From assembly GCA_015501585.1 (NCBI GenBank), contig JADNRY010000350.1:1-63044 (forward strand): DNA of 63,044 bases. Direction: 5' to 3'. Below are positions 19,841 through 32,715 of the stretch, piece after piece. Under the pieces are notes generated by a model. The model worked only from the letters and a program-made list of their open reading frames with translations, searched no databases and was not told the DNA's origin. This DNA comes from Rhodocollybia butyracea (taxonomy: Eukaryota > Basidiomycota > Agaricomycetes > Agaricales > Omphalotaceae). The position numbers were made by a program, and so were the translations under genes. Each line of letters starts with the position of its first letter. Position 1 is the first letter of the stretch.

Positions 19841-22800
19841 TGTACTCACCACTGTTCCCATATCAGACATAATATAACTTCATATGTGCTTATCAATTAT
19901 TATTGGCCATAAAATATAGAGATTTGAGTGTTTGTGGTTCTAGGTCAAAGTGATCACTTCTGTGGTATGGCAACATAACACCAGCTTTGATATATGTGGA
20001 AGAAAAATTCCCAATGTAATAGTTTGTTGGATTTGGGTTTTGTCATTCCAAGCTCGTAATCTTACGTAGGTACAAAACTGTAGTCAGCGGATGCTTCTGC
20101 ATCTGTTTGTCTCTCTCTTCTGACCGTCACGGAGAGGACAACCGGAATATACTCGTTGCCGCCTTTTTACCCTCAGGAGCCTATCACAACACAAACGGAT
20201 CATAGCTGTCTGGTGGGCTAGTATACAATACACCACTGCCGAAGGGCGCTTGATGAAGCCCCTATTCTGCTTGATGAGGCTCCTTTCATGCTCGTCACTT
20301 TCTTGTCACTCGAATATTGTCCAGCTGTATTTTCTGGATGCCGAAATTCTTGTGATACCGTCGTTGGTCTGTGGAGACCATTATAAATACCTTTGAGGTC
20401 CATTTATGATTGGACACCCCTATTCGAGTTGTTGGCTACGAGAACGCCTACTACTCCTGGATTTACCTTGATTCAAGCTGTCGACTACGAGAATGTCTAC
20501 CGCTCAACCGAGGATTGATTTGAGTTGCCAAGGTTCAAGTATGAGGATGTCTGGAACTGACCAAGTTGCCAAGGACCAATTATGAGGACGCCTACAACTT
20601 GTTGTATTGATTGAAGTGTTTCCTGATTGGTGGTACCATATCCGTCCCCATCTTTGCTCTCATGTCTACAAGGGTGCTTCCATTCTTGAAGATACACATC
20701 AAGAGACATCCGACTCTCATGTTGAACAATGCTGTTGATGGGTGCCTATCCATGCCATTAATTGTGTTTGCATTGTATTTGTTGTATTGATTGTGTTTGT
20801 TGTATTGATTGTGTTTGTTGTATTGATTGTGTTTGTTGTATTGATTGTGTTTGTTGTATTGATTATGTTTGTTGTATTAATCGGGTTTTGTTGTATTCAT
20901 TGAAGTGTTTCCCGATCGGTGGTACCTTATCTGTCCTCATCTTTGCTCTTCATGTTTACAAGGGCACTTCTATTCTTGAAGATACACATCAATAGACATC
21001 TGACTCTCATGTTGAACAATGCTGTTGATGGGTGCCTATCTTATGCCATGAATTGTGTTTGCATTGTGTTTGGTTGTATTGATTGTGTTTGTGGTCAAAA
21101 AAAAAAAAAAAAAAAAAAAAAAACTTCTCTGAAAATTTCTGGCATCAACACTGAATGTTTTACTACACCGAATCGCTGTCATATCCTCAGTTTCATCTTC
21201 AGGTCAACTAGTTTAGGCAATGTTAGCAGTGAATCTGAAACATTCTGCAGCATTGAAGTGAATTGAAAATCGCATGGAAATCCAACATTTAAACCTTGCA
21301 AACCACCAAGTAGAGTAAAGTGGGACTTAGTGAAGCAAACCAATCAAGATGAACATTGCTGTCCACTAATACAAAGTATGTGCAATTAATTTCCTTGCAT
21401 TGTCCATTTATTGGTCAGCAATCCTCTACAATGTCTACACATAATACATAGAGACCCAGGGCACGGTTTCTTCTGAAGCTATTTTCTCCAGCATCAACTT
21501 CGCACTCAGCAGTAAGATTCTACCAAAGCCTACTGCAGTCAAGAATGGTATGCAAAAAATTTAGTCATCATATTGCTGTACAGGTATGTGTTCAGTGATT
21601 CAGCCGTTAATACGCAGATTTTGCGCTTAGGCTTGTAGCCATATATATTGACAATGTATATGTGCTACACATACAATAAGAGGGTTATATGGATCCCAAA
21701 CATGATAACTGTAGCTAACGCTTAGTATCTCAGCGATAATACTCAGTTAGTCGTGATGATATGCCCACAAGCGTAGTCTGATACTAAACTAGTGAGGATA
21801 CTCGAGGTGCCCAGAGACATCAACACTATATTGTCAGTCTAGTTCTACCCGCCTCAATGCATACATAAATCTGCATACTTGGATGTCTCAAAGTAGGATG
21901 AGTACTGGCGGCGGCGTTACCCAGGGAAGGCATCAGAAGGGGAATGCAATCCTTGTACTGCGCTAGCGGAAAGACGGATGCCGGAGTATAAGATCTATGA
22001 TCACCTTACGGACCAGAAGGAAGATCTTAACATGTTACGATGACTAGTCAGGTTACAATGCGGCACAGCTGCTAGATGATTAAGCTAGGCGAATTTGATA
22101 TTTGATTATCGGCCGACTATTGACTAGGAAAGTCCTACTGCAATAAACCCGATGATCTTACAGTGGATAGGCTATCACCAAGCCACAGCTCTGAGCATTG
22201 TGCTAGTACACATATCTCTGGGGTTCTTGGTATCTACTCAAAGCTGGCAAAGTGAACTATCACTGGGAGATGTTATTATCTTAAAGGGATTGAGCTGGGC
22301 TTGCTCAAACCTACCAGATGACCTCGAGGATAAACATGCGGACACGTACCTGTGGGGAGCCATGTTGTAACAGCTTTTGCGCCCGCTTGATATTGAGTTA
22401 GATCTTTTGCGTGAATCTAGTTGCTTCCTTAGAGGGGACGGCTTCTAGTAAGGAATTATTCGGCTCCAGAGTGAGGGTTCCTTAGCTAGCTCTTAATGAG
22501 TATCAGTGAGCCACTAAGATTGTGGTACAAGTTCCTAGTGATTAAGTTCACTCACAGTTCCGTAGCTTGACCCAGAGTTTGGTCAGGGACATTACGGCGT
22601 TACACTAGCTGGAGCCAGAGTTTGCCCAGGAATGTCCTAGTTGCGTTGTATTGATTTTGATTTTGGTTATCGTTGGACACACACACACACACGGTTATTT
22701 GGTTATTTGGATTTTCAGTCAGACATATACGCACAACTTAGACAATAGTCTATGCTAGTTCAGTTCATAGAACTTACTAGACCTTGTCGCACTATGCTAG

Positions 22801-23640
22801 TTCAGTTGTTTCATTACACTGGCTGGTGTATCATCTTACATTCGATATCTTAACTTTCTTTGGGGAATCTTTGACAACCCAGCCTCGCTCCCTTTAAACA
22901 AATTGATAGTATGGTTAGGCGCGGTCTTGTATTTGTTAGGTTGTTTTCTAGCACCTTTCACATACCAGTACGAACCAAGCTAATTACTGTCTTGTAAGCT
23001 TTTTGATTACATAGGCTCACTGTGGGCTCTCTGGTAGTGACGAGGGAACCGTGAAGACAATAAATTCAGCAACGTAGAATTCTATTTGCGTTTTACTTCA
23101 AAGACAATCCTGAAGCAGAAAGAGGAGAACATTTGTTGCATAGCTAGAATGAGTATATCTTCACTTTGTGTTTCTTACTCTCTCTTTCACCACTACTTAC
23201 AGTAAGATATTCAGCCGTCCACAACGATAACAGGATGGCGTCGTCGTCAAAGAAACAGATATTAGTCAAAATATCCCAAAGGGTCCTCTCTCAGTTACAG
23301 TAATTGTTCGCGCGGCATGAAAAGCACAGAAGATACAATGTTTAGCACTCACAGCTGACCTTGAAGCCTCTGATACCCAAACTCAACTTCTTTCAGCCTC
23401 GTGCTCACATTGTGCTCTACCAATACAGGTCATTTACCACCTTTGTATTGCACTGTATCGGACCTTTCGCTCTCATCATACCGGTATTTATCAATGCAAC
23501 TTATCATTGGCATTCATTGGACATTTGTTGTACTTTGTTCACATATTGTTGTATTTTTCACAGTTTGTTGTAATTAGTCATTATTTTGAATGCAGTGGTT
23601 GTAAAGCCGCCTGTAAAATTGATCATTATAGGTACTTAAG
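19551..23640. other. Repeat-rich stretch without a supported gene
   Basis: No coding region is convincing. It holds a possible MITE end (19710-19840), a 180-base duplication with an 18-base array and poly-A (20599-21123), an ACACAC microsatellite at 22677-22692, and a possible truncated LTR from about 22364. The last is suggested by TGTTGTAACAGC directly after a G-rich, polypurine-like sequence, but no partner LTR was seen. I see nothing else nameable. Confidence 0.5.
20599..21123. repeat. Direct duplication around an 18-bp array, ending in poly-A
   Basis: The block 20599-20775 recurs at about 20888-21066 with around 90 percent identity by eye; both contain GAAGATACACATCAA and ATGCTGTTGATGGGTGCC. 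Between them the unit TGTTGTATTGATTGTGTT is repeated about six times (20778-20887). A run of 27 A residues at 21097-21123 follows the second block, as in a retroposed transcript, although no coding part was recognised. Confidence 0.75.
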
Positions 23641-23845
23641 GGAAAAGGGCTCTACTATGCCTTGTAATAACTGTAGGATTTGTAAGGGGTTGTAATCTTG
23701 TGAACCGTGTAAGCGCTTGTGATTGTTGAATGGAAATGAGTACATTTAAGGTGTATCGACTGTATGAGATAGGCGCAGCTTGTATGGCCTCGTTTTCCCT
23801 TATCACCGCATACGGTTGTCCTAATCTTTCGCTGAAGTTTATCTT
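23640..23845 (+). repeat. Truncated end of a dispersed repeat shared with 35.2-35.3 kb
   Basis: The stretch with GTAATCTTGTGAACC, GCGCAGCTTGTATG and CTCGTTTTCCCTT matches 35180-35335 in order and spacing. Similarity stops near 23845 and 35335, so this is probably the same element end. Only this terminal part is recognisable here, against about 1.6 kb at the other site. Confidence 0.65.
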
Positions 23846-24107
23846 GTTATAGTACATTTTCAGGCGTCAAAATAGATTGTATATTTGATGTTAAGTGAAA
23901 TATAGAATGTTGATGCATTTCAGACTTTAGTAGTTGTGGACGCAGACGATGATAGGTCAAAGTATAATACGTGTGAAGTAATGGAGACGTTACTACAAAT
24001 TACTACAAAGAAATAGAAGCAAGGGTCAACATATGAGATTCGTTAGCAAAAATATCGGTACGCAAAAGCAGTAGCATATCTAGCAAGATAAGTAGTCAAA
24101 AAGCGAT

Positions 24108-26031
24108 TCATTTCTTGTGGAAGGCCTTGTAGTTAGATGTATGCCAATTAACAAACTTGCCACTAGTTGCGGCGTCAGAACCCGGAGCACGTCTCCACGA
24201 TCCCACATCTGCCTTGCTGCAAGTTTTTGCATGTTTTTCCATTTCTTCGACATTCCTGCATCTTTTACCGCAGATTTCACACTCCGCGACTACGAATCAT
24301 AAGTAAATATTACTCATAACATATGAAACATTTAATCGCGTACCATTTTCGACAGCAGTACGGTATTGGGGGGGAGCGATGGTAGGAGGGCGAAGTTCCG
24401 CGACGGAACGTTCGCGAACACTGTCTTGCGTCTTGGTGAAATCATTCGCTACTTTATGTATATCTTGTGTGATACCTTCTGCGAAATCGCGCGTAGCGGG
24501 TAAACGAGAATCAAGAAGGTGGTCCTCCTCTGACATTACTTGTCCGGGACAATCCGTGGAAACATCTTTACCCATCAACAACGGGTGCATCAACGAATTG
24601 GAGGCCGATATACTCGCTTCACCTTCGTTCCCCCACATAGGAAATGGATGAGGGTGGAGCGAATGTACAGATGCTGCATTGTATATGTTTGACGTGGGGG
24701 GGTCCATGTACCACATACCAGGAGGTACAATACCGTCTCGGAATAAAGGTTCGCTGTTCAATGGTGCGGGATAGTAGTATAAGTTGGACGTGTCTAATGC
24801 ATTTGTTAACGTTGTATAAGGAACTGGTCCTGGTGTCAAAACGTTACGCCGAGGTTCTCCAGGAGAGAAATGCATGTTTGCGCTCGATAAATTCCCTTTG
24901 CCTGGTAAAAAGACAGGAAACAGATTTAGTTGATGTACGATGGAAGCAACATAGCCCGAGTCTTACCGTAGTAGTCCGTGATAAGGTCGTTGGAAGTAAC
25001 AAAGTGGGGACGGAATCTTGGGGCCCAGTATCCTGAACTGCTATCCAGGAACGTATGAGAAAAGGCTGGAAAATGTTAACAAGGTTATGCTTACGAGTAA
25101 CGTTCGTTTTTTACCAGCGCCATAGCTCATGTAAGGGAAACCTGCTCCAGAGTACGCCGACACCCCTGGCGTACCCAAAGGACGGACGAAGGACGGATAA
25201 GTTGATGTGGGTAAATTGTTGTAGTCGTAACCTGCTACATAATTAAAGGATACATCGTCTCTGGCACACAGACAGTGGATAATAATTACAACGTACCGAA
25301 CCCAGACGGATGACCGACTCCAGATGCGGAAATTGTAGGGAAACGGTTGCCGAAGTTTCCTCCAACTTGATAGTTTTCCGTACTATGAAAATCAAGTTAT
25401 ATTAACATTACCAGCAGGATTAAGCGGGGAACATCGTACGGTTGGTTTCCTTGATACAAGGACGTACGTCCCGGACGTTCCTGAATCGGATATTGGTTAT
25501 GTGCAGGAAATTCAGTCGAACCATTATTCATCAACGTTGACAACCTAGACGGATTGAAGGCTTGAGGACGTATAATTTGAGGAGTATAGGTGCAGTAAAA
25601 CGTCAACGATGGTCTTCCAATAATTGTGATATATAAATACTTACGACGGTCGGCCAAACGATCTTTGTTCATATTTTGGTGCATCGTATAGTTCGAAGAT
25701 ACAACATCACGAGAAGGAGGGCGTAAAGAATTACTAGGGGAAAATAAAAACTGTCGTTTGAATATTTTTCAACGTAGAAACCAAGGATGAGACTGCGTAC
25801 CGCATGTTTACCATTTCGTCGCGCTGTACACCGTTGGGGAGGTTCCTCACATTATCGGATTTGTTCGCGTCCAATATCGGTAACGATCCCTTGTTCGTAT
25901 ACGTCCGGCGATTGTCTTTCCAATCAGTGGCATCTGAGAGTTGTCAGAAAGAAATTAAAAAAAGGGAGATAGTCCTTAATGAGATACACACTAGGAAATA
26001 CATCATGGATGGGGGGCAGGAAGGTGGGCAT
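24108..26031 (-). CDS. Putative C2HC zinc-finger protein, Pro/Tyr-rich
   Basis: Nine exons on the minus strand: 25992-26031, 25801-25933, 25645-25733, 25440-25560, 25297-25382, 25115-25231, 24967-25065, 24344-24901 and 24108-24289. They sum to 475 codons with matching phases, giving 474 residues from ATG at 26031 (start MPTFLPPIHDVFPN). Most of the protein is low-complexity and rich in Pro, Tyr, Ser and Asn. Near the C-terminus is one finger, CEICGKRCRNVEEMEKHAKTC, with spacing C-x2-C-x12-H-x4-C, split from the rest by the last intron. The layout suggests a DNA- or RNA-binding regulator, probably nuclear; this is inference from the finger. There is no nuclear localisation evidence beyond the basic tail. 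The start exon is only 40 bases and is the least certain part. Confidence 0.72.
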
Positions 26032-28279
26032 TGTCAGTGGTCTTTTAGAAATCGATGTTGTTCAGGTTGCAAAAGTAAAGGGTGTAAGCTAAGCACAAAC
26101 GATGATTCCGTAGCTTTTTAATAGTTGATGTCCGTAATTGTATTATGTCGTTATCCGGTCTCCGTTTGCAGTCAAGGAACGAATACGGTGGTATGTCCCT
26201 AATGAAGCACATGAGAAGACTTGTACTTCTCCATGGGAGAGGCAATGCCCTTACCGTGGCTCGAGTGACCCCTCTCGATGTTCGCAATGAAGATAATGTG
26301 CAGGCGAAGAAAACATGGCTCAACCGCGCACTCCCGTTCAGAGTAAGCGGGTGTTGTTTTCAGTTTCAGTTGTGAGAGTTTCGCGTTGAATGATGTTCTT
26401 ACTGGACATAACTTCGGAGGTAACTGGCGCCAGTAACAGGAATTCGGAATGGCGATCTAGATAGTAACATCAGCAACCTAGAAGCGTCTTTACCTAAAGA
26501 CAAATCCACGGAAATTTTCAAGTTTTTCTTCCCTGTTCCATTGTATGAAAGAGAAGCGGTGGGATTCGGATTGTATTCCAAATAGCACCAACAAAGTTTA
26601 AATATAGCATGTTTTACTGTCCATGTAGCGGTTGCGAGGTAGTGGTAATCATAGTGTACAACACAATTTCCATCCATTTTGTCCTTACTGAAATCTGTCA
26701 GGCAGAAACTACTTTCAAGCGAAATGCGTACCATGAGGCGAGAAGACCCATAAGTCGGCGGAGTGTTCGACTTGACGACTTCGATGTCCAGTCACTAAAC
26801 GAGTCATGCACAGAACTAAGCACGTTTTGATTTGTGGAGTCAACAAGTGGAGCGACCGCTCAAGTACCCCATACTTACCTTTTTGACGTGAGACCCTACT
26901 ATCCTTTCTTTTCGGTTTTTTTAATTATTTTATTTCTTTTTCTTGAAAATCCGGAGAATACGTGTAGGTTGCTGATATACTTCATCGACGTATAGCTCCA
27001 AAATATATTACACATGGATCTTCGAGGTGTTGTAGGGTGTTGTGTACATCGTAGCAAGATTAACGGTGACAACGGACGCGCTCCATCAGCGCTAAAATAG
27101 TCAACGTTAATATTATCTAGAATGATGATGGAACCAAGGCGGCGATTCTGAGGAATGTACGATTGCATTCGAGCATCACAGCGTCAATTCCAATGATATT
27201 ATCGCACAACACGATGCGGGTACCTGTCATCCAGTAAGCAAACGAAAGGAAGAGACAAAGGATACAGACGGAATAGATGCGATGAAAAAAGCAAATTATT
27301 GTATGTACATCCGACATCTTCCATTGCTATCAACACAGCTTGCTCTCGCTTATGTTCCGTGAATCAGTGCTTGTCATTGGAACCGCCTGTGTTCACAATA
27401 TTGTAATATATCTTAACCCAACGTTTCCAATATGTTGGCTACTATGAGTTATGTCTTAACGCACCCGAATGAAGTTATTCTCCTTCCATGACTAGGGTTA
27501 CGGCGATTTATCGCCAATGGTTATGCTTCATCGGAAAAGTTTGCTGTGGTTTACCTTATCAACGAAAATTATCATCTCAATTAGGACGTCAAAGCGATAC
27601 ATATTAAAATGTAATCTGATCCCACGTACCATTGATAGCACTTTTTTGATCGATCGCGTATTGCCTATGTTTTTCCTCAACATGAGGATCTGATGCTGAA
27701 GAGGTTGAGTGTGTGCTGTAATAATGGATGCCAATATGCGAGTTTGAATATAGTGTCTTAATGACCTGTTTTACCTCTAAGCTTCCTTCTCCTACCACCG
27801 TATGTCATTGATGGTCTCCAATCTAGTCTCATTCCGTACACACTTACCGCAAATTTGCTCGGGAAACCAAAACGAAATCATTCACCGTCAATGTGGTGGA
27901 CAACGATCGAATAGACTACAAGATCTCAAATGCTCTGCGATTGCAGCCGCAACAGAGAAACGAGTAACATCGGGTCCAAGCAAGTTGCTACCTTTCTTCT
28001 TTCCCAGCAGTGCCTTAATGTAACAACTGGACGGGAGGTTGCCACCTTCGAAACTGGAAAATACTAATCAGTTTGCGGAAGTGCTAAGTGTTGGACTTGT
28101 CCTCCTTCACTTTATTCAATTCATTCCAACTTGTCTTCGTCGTTGAATTTGACTTTGGCGTTGTTGTTCTATTTCTTTTCTACCTCCTTCTAGTATACTT
28201 GACCATCAGGATGAGTCTTATTCTTGAGCTGTGCGCAAGCTTCCGATGCTATTCATCGATGAAACGGACTGCTCTACAT
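26032..28279. other. Unresolved stretch with short protein-like frames
   Basis: Several short minus-strand frames look protein-like, for example near 27120-27320 (contains CDNIIGIDAVMLECNRTF) and 27480-27800 (ATG at 27798). I could not join them into a gene with consistent phases and recognisable content. On the plus strand, 26200-26320 has a Cys-rich reading (CPYRGSSDPSRC) interrupted by stops, which might be a dead zinc-finger fragment. Treat as unannotated. Confidence 0.35.
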
Positions 28280-28925
28280 TCAGCGTGATAGGTTTTTGGT
28301 TGTTGCCTGACAAAGAGTCAACACCGATGAAATGAGGCGATGCAAGAAAACATCCGACAGTAGATGTAGCAGAGCGGGAATGAGTTGCTGCGAAGGAATG
28401 GTGTTCATTTACATATTTCACCCCTCGTAGTAATGAAGTCGGTGTTTAGAGAATCGAGCATCGTTGTAAGCAACGTACCAGATTTCCGTGAACCAAAACC
28501 GAGCACAAGTTTGGGTTATAGAATACGGCCTTGGATATTTCAGGTGCTAATGAAGCGGTGAATGAAAGATGCTGATGTGAGTGAAACGGCTTACTTTTCG
28601 AATGCGGATATCGAAAGCCAGTCTCAAACTTATCTCTGGCTTTCTCCCTCGATATACTTGCTTTTAACGATATGCCTGACGTAGGCATTGTAGAAGTATC
28701 AAGGCAAATTGACGGGACGACGGATGTGAGGGAGTGTTCGTTGGACGTGACAGTAGCGGCGGAATGTTGCGCGTTCTTTAATCGTGAAAAGACATCGATT
28801 CGTGTTTCCGAATTCAGGGTTTGTAGATAAGGATTTTTTTCTGGCGTGTCTTCATCCGTAGAAAGGCGCACATTGATATATTTCTGTAAATGTGGCTCTG
28901 ATGTACATGTTGCATGGGACTCCAT
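28280..28925 (-). CDS. Hypothetical protein, 168 residues
   Basis: Three exons, 28595-28925, 28479-28546 and 28387 down to the stop at 28280, join at GT-AG sites into a 168-residue frame from ATG at 28925. The product begins MESHATCTSEPHLQ, is Ser/Thr-rich in the middle and ends with a Leu-rich stretch (LLHLLSDVFLHRLI). No known domain was recognised. The long first exon and consistent phases support a gene, but the C-terminal exon is short and the end could lie elsewhere. It lies on the same strand as the C2HC-finger gene, about 2.2 kb upstream of it. Confidence 0.42.
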
Positions 28926-29420
28926 ATTGAATCAGACGAAATCTTGGTGAACTTTCCGAGCACTATACGTGGATGTGAACACACCCTTGGGGATGAGCGT
29001 CAACAAAACCATATAAAGTATCAAATTTTCTGTTGTAGATCACGACGGGATGACGAAGGCACTTGTGCGTTGTTCTGGTTGGAACAGGAGTAAGACGATA
29101 CACATTTGTAGGGAGGCTGACAAACCCCATAGCGGAAAGCAACTAAAAGACGCGAAATATGAGTGAAAAAAAGTACGTAATTGCAAACTAGTGCACCTTC
29201 AACCGAGCTCATGATCCTTGGAGAAACCTACCGGAAACATGTGAAAGATAGATCTAGATATCAGTACTTCCATTATGAAGTCCCCCGCTCGTACTTACTG
29301 AGATGGTTGAAAACCTTCCTCTCAATAATCAAGATGTTTTATACTCATGGCCTGTGGCCAGGCGGACGCGGGACGTCCGAGCCGGATTAATTTTTTTCAA
29401 CGATCAACTCGACAAGTACT
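28926..29420. other. Intergenic, no supported gene
   Basis: No frame with recognisable content. It separates a minus-strand hypothetical gene from the plus-strand midasin fragment and may hold the promoter of the former. Confidence 0.4.
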
Positions 29421-30290
29421 ATGTATAATGAACCGTTGACCCTCAATCTACGCAGGCAAACTCTTAACTTACTCATCGAAATACCTGCAGACGACTTCTG
29501 CGCCAATTCCATCTCCAATTCCCCTTCTACAGCCTATTTTCTCGACAATTTATCTCGTGCTTTCGCGATTCCTGCATATGCAACTTGCGTAGCGACATTA
29601 TTTCGACCCATTCTCTTTGATACATGTGCTCGATGGATATATAACTCGGTTGATACAGAAAAAGAGCTAGTGGCACTATGTTTGCTCATTGAATTTCATG
29701 AGGAACTATTTCCGTAAGCTGTTTTTTTTACTTCTCTAGCTGAAATCAATATTCACCTGTTCATAGCATTCTATATCGCATATTACAAAACCCTATATTT
29801 GTACAGGGACCCATCCGAAACATCGCCAAAACTGATCTTAGGCGAACACTGGCCATGGGTTATTACCGTATTCTGATCGCCAACTACCGTATCAACTTTA
29901 CTGGCCATTACCACCTTTACAAGAAATTATATCAGACGGCCAGTCTGACACTGCGTCTCCTCTGCTTACTATCAGATGCTATGGTCTCTAAAGTGGAATA
30001 GGAGAAACTGAACATCAAAAAATGCGAACAGACGAAAGTGGGTGAACTTTTTATTACCCCCGTCTGCTGGCGTTAACTTTATCAAGTTGGACCCATTTTA
30101 TCTAGAGCGAGGGTCTTTACGCTTGATTCCGTCGACGAGTATATCTTGACTCCTTCGGTGGATAGGAAACTCATCGACCTCGCTCGGATTATACTCACCA
30201 GACGCTTCCCAGTACTTATCGAAGGACCAACTTCTAGTGGAGTAACTAGCTAATATGCTATCCAATTGATATCGAAATAAACGAAATTTT
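29421..30290 (+). pseudogene. Midasin (MDN1/REA1) N-terminal fragment, broken
   Basis: The first part reads RRQTLNLLIEIP... SRAFAIPAYATCVATLFRPILFDTCARW, typical of the region before the first AAA unit of fungal midasin, the giant ribosome-assembly ATPase. After an intron-like gap come AYYRIL-like and IRCYGL-stop-SGIGE readings, where the family has IRCYALQSGMGE. Then follows LTPSVDRKLIDLARII with the start of the first Walker A, LIEGPTSSG, in which the GKT expected next reads GVTS and then a stop. The rest of the roughly 5,000-residue protein is absent. Several in-frame stops and frame changes show it is dead. A complete copy is presumably elsewhere in the genome. Confidence 0.72.
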
Positions 30291-30684
30291 CAATCAACGC
30301 ACGAACGCCTTCAATGAAACGTTCAACATCATCGTACAACGGGTGTTGCACCTCGTTGCATCGACATTAATTGTGGAAGACTGGAATATCTCTCTGGTGT
30401 TGGTGAACATAATACTTGACTGTAATCATGGAGCGCAAATTTGACGCAGAACATCGCGAAAACGACGCCGAGGAGAACGCCTGTGCGTATACTCCGTCTA
30501 ACCGTTATCATTTCTCAAATACATCTTTGTTAATAATGGCAGACATCAATAGCTTTTCATATTCGCATCAATACAACAACAACGAAACGTTACAGTCGCA
30601 TGAAACTACAAGTCGTAACAAAGAAACTTCATAAAAACAGATAAAGAAAGAATGAATCAAAGGAAGAACAAATACTTCGGCTTT

Positions 30685-32715
30685 TCAAGAATCTATCTCC
30701 ATATGCACCTCCCCATCTTCCATGTTATCCGTGTCAGCATCTACAGGTGCATAAACTTTAGCCCTTCCTCGTCTCCCTCCCGCTTTACGTTTACCTTTTG
30801 GACCAGGAGCAACGTTATGCATATTTTTTCTTCTTTTACGGGGGGACTCCGAAGGCTGGAGATCTTCTTCCATTATCGTAGCAGGAGTAATAGCACGTGA
30901 AATAATGTCATCCGATGTCGTGGAAATAGGCGATTCTGGAGCGATAACATCCGTCGTTGGGGGGGCAGGAGAAACTGACCGGATACTACCACGCTCGGTG
31001 GTAAGAGATGACAACGTAGAGGAAGTAGATCTGACAGAAGACGTCTCGTCCGATGCGTTGTTCGATGCATTAGCAGATTGTAGTCTGAGATCTTCAAGTC
31101 GTCGCTTCTTCTGAGCAGCAACCTCTTTCGCCTTAGATTCCGACTTCTCGATCCGGACCATCTCCTCTTTTTGTGCTTTCATACGAGCTTCTTCGGCGAC
31201 CATTCTATTCTCATTTTCTTGTATAACCCGATCCTTCTCCGCTATCGCATCAGTGTGCAACCAGACTCGGAAGTCGTCTTCTTCATCAGATATAACACGC
31301 ATACTTTGGATGACATTGGAACACGATCGTGTTGGTTTCGGGATAGCGCTTCCATTGGATCCTTTGGTTATGTCCCACCTGTACCCGAAGAAAAAAATAA
31401 GAGAAAAAGGAAATTCAGCTCAATCTCAACCCATTATTATAATAGGAGTCAGCGAAACAGTCTCTTACAATCGGAACGTCAATGTAACGTATACCATACA
31501 CCCAAGTCCGAAAACAGCCTCGTAATCCATTGGATGTACCAGCACACCTTGCGCATCGTAAACGTCCGGAACCCGTACATTTACTCCAGCGAAATCATTT
31601 TGTTCCGCCAAAGTACGAATAACACCGTCTGGATCAGGCCAGTGGCCTAGTTTACGATCCAATATGTCTACATCTGAAAATCGAATTAGGAATTAACCTT
31701 TGCAACACAATAGAGCATTACCTTCCGCAGGATACTCGACTTCCAAAGCCTTCAAATTACGCTCTCTCTCCGCCTCTCTCAGTTTGGCTTGGAAATTGTG
31801 AGTTAGTGAATTACGAGAAATATACATGCAACATGGTAACTTACATGGGTCGGGAAGTTTACCTCGGAAATTCATGAGGTGCAACGGACTTCTGATCTTG
31901 TTTGCGCTGGAGGGTACGTTTTGAAATATGTTCATCGTTCTCCCGACCAAACCGTAATGTCCCATTTGATGAATATCTACCCATGTAGATATACCAATAG
32001 GATCGCTACGATTCGGATACAGTCTCTCTGAAAGTTACATCAATCAACTGCTACAAATGTATGGTGTAGGACCTACTGTCTTCCCTCGCATTACCATCCA
32101 GGTAACGAGTTGTGTTGGATTGAAGAAAATTCAACAGCTCAAGGAAGCGATCTTTGGACTTTGAGTATACTTTCTTCGTTTCGATGGAACTTTCACGTGG
32201 TTCGGAAGGCTCAGTTAAATAAAACTTGGCGGATGCCCTACGGAAGGAATCAACGCTTATCTGTTAACGATTATTAACAAACACGGTAGGAATTCCTCAG
32301 TTAAGCGAAGGATAACGCACGGCTCCATTATACGAGATCATATCGAGGTATGGACCAAGTTTTGAGTCTAACGGATACGGACTGATTTGTGCAACAAGGG
32401 ACACGGAGACGACATTATGACCCTCATTCGTGATCCAGAGGCCCTGCTGCCCTGTGCATCTGCGTACTACTGTGGTGGAAGGATCTGGAATACGCCGAGC
32501 GTGGACTGCCAGCATATGATTAATCGACGCCGTCATTGGTGACAAACGCGATAATTGGTCGCTCCCGAAGTCTTCCACTTGTTCATACAACGTATTTACG
32601 TCTTCAAAATCAATGTCCGCAAACGTATCAGCTACTAAACGTTCGTCAGCCTGTAACACCGAAGATTAGCATACAGAGAATTAACATCAAACAATGTCTA
32701 TACTTTATCAGTCAT
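30685..32715 (-). CDS. Unknown protein, 557 residues, basic nuclear-type tail
   Basis: Seven exons on the minus strand: 32704-32715, 32321-32650, 32077-32260, 31845-32027, 31722-31787, 31469-31673 and 30685-31378. They sum to 558 codons with matching phases; the first exon codes only MTDK. The N-terminal 350 residues look globular (for example SRLSPMTASINHMLAVHARR and GHYGLVGRTMNIFQNV). Then comes a charged, probably coiled-coil segment rich in Glu, Lys and Ala (AEEARMKAQKEEMVRIEKSE), a Ser/Thr-rich linker, a basic cluster (SPRKRRKN, KGKRKAGGRRGRAK) that could be a nuclear localisation signal, and an acidic end. I do not recognise the family. Intact phases over six introns argue for a real gene. 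Confidence 0.75.

Noticed and set aside
22364..23140. Solo LTR
   Set aside because: The start resembles an LTR (TGTTGTAACAGC), but no clear end, partner or target duplication was found.
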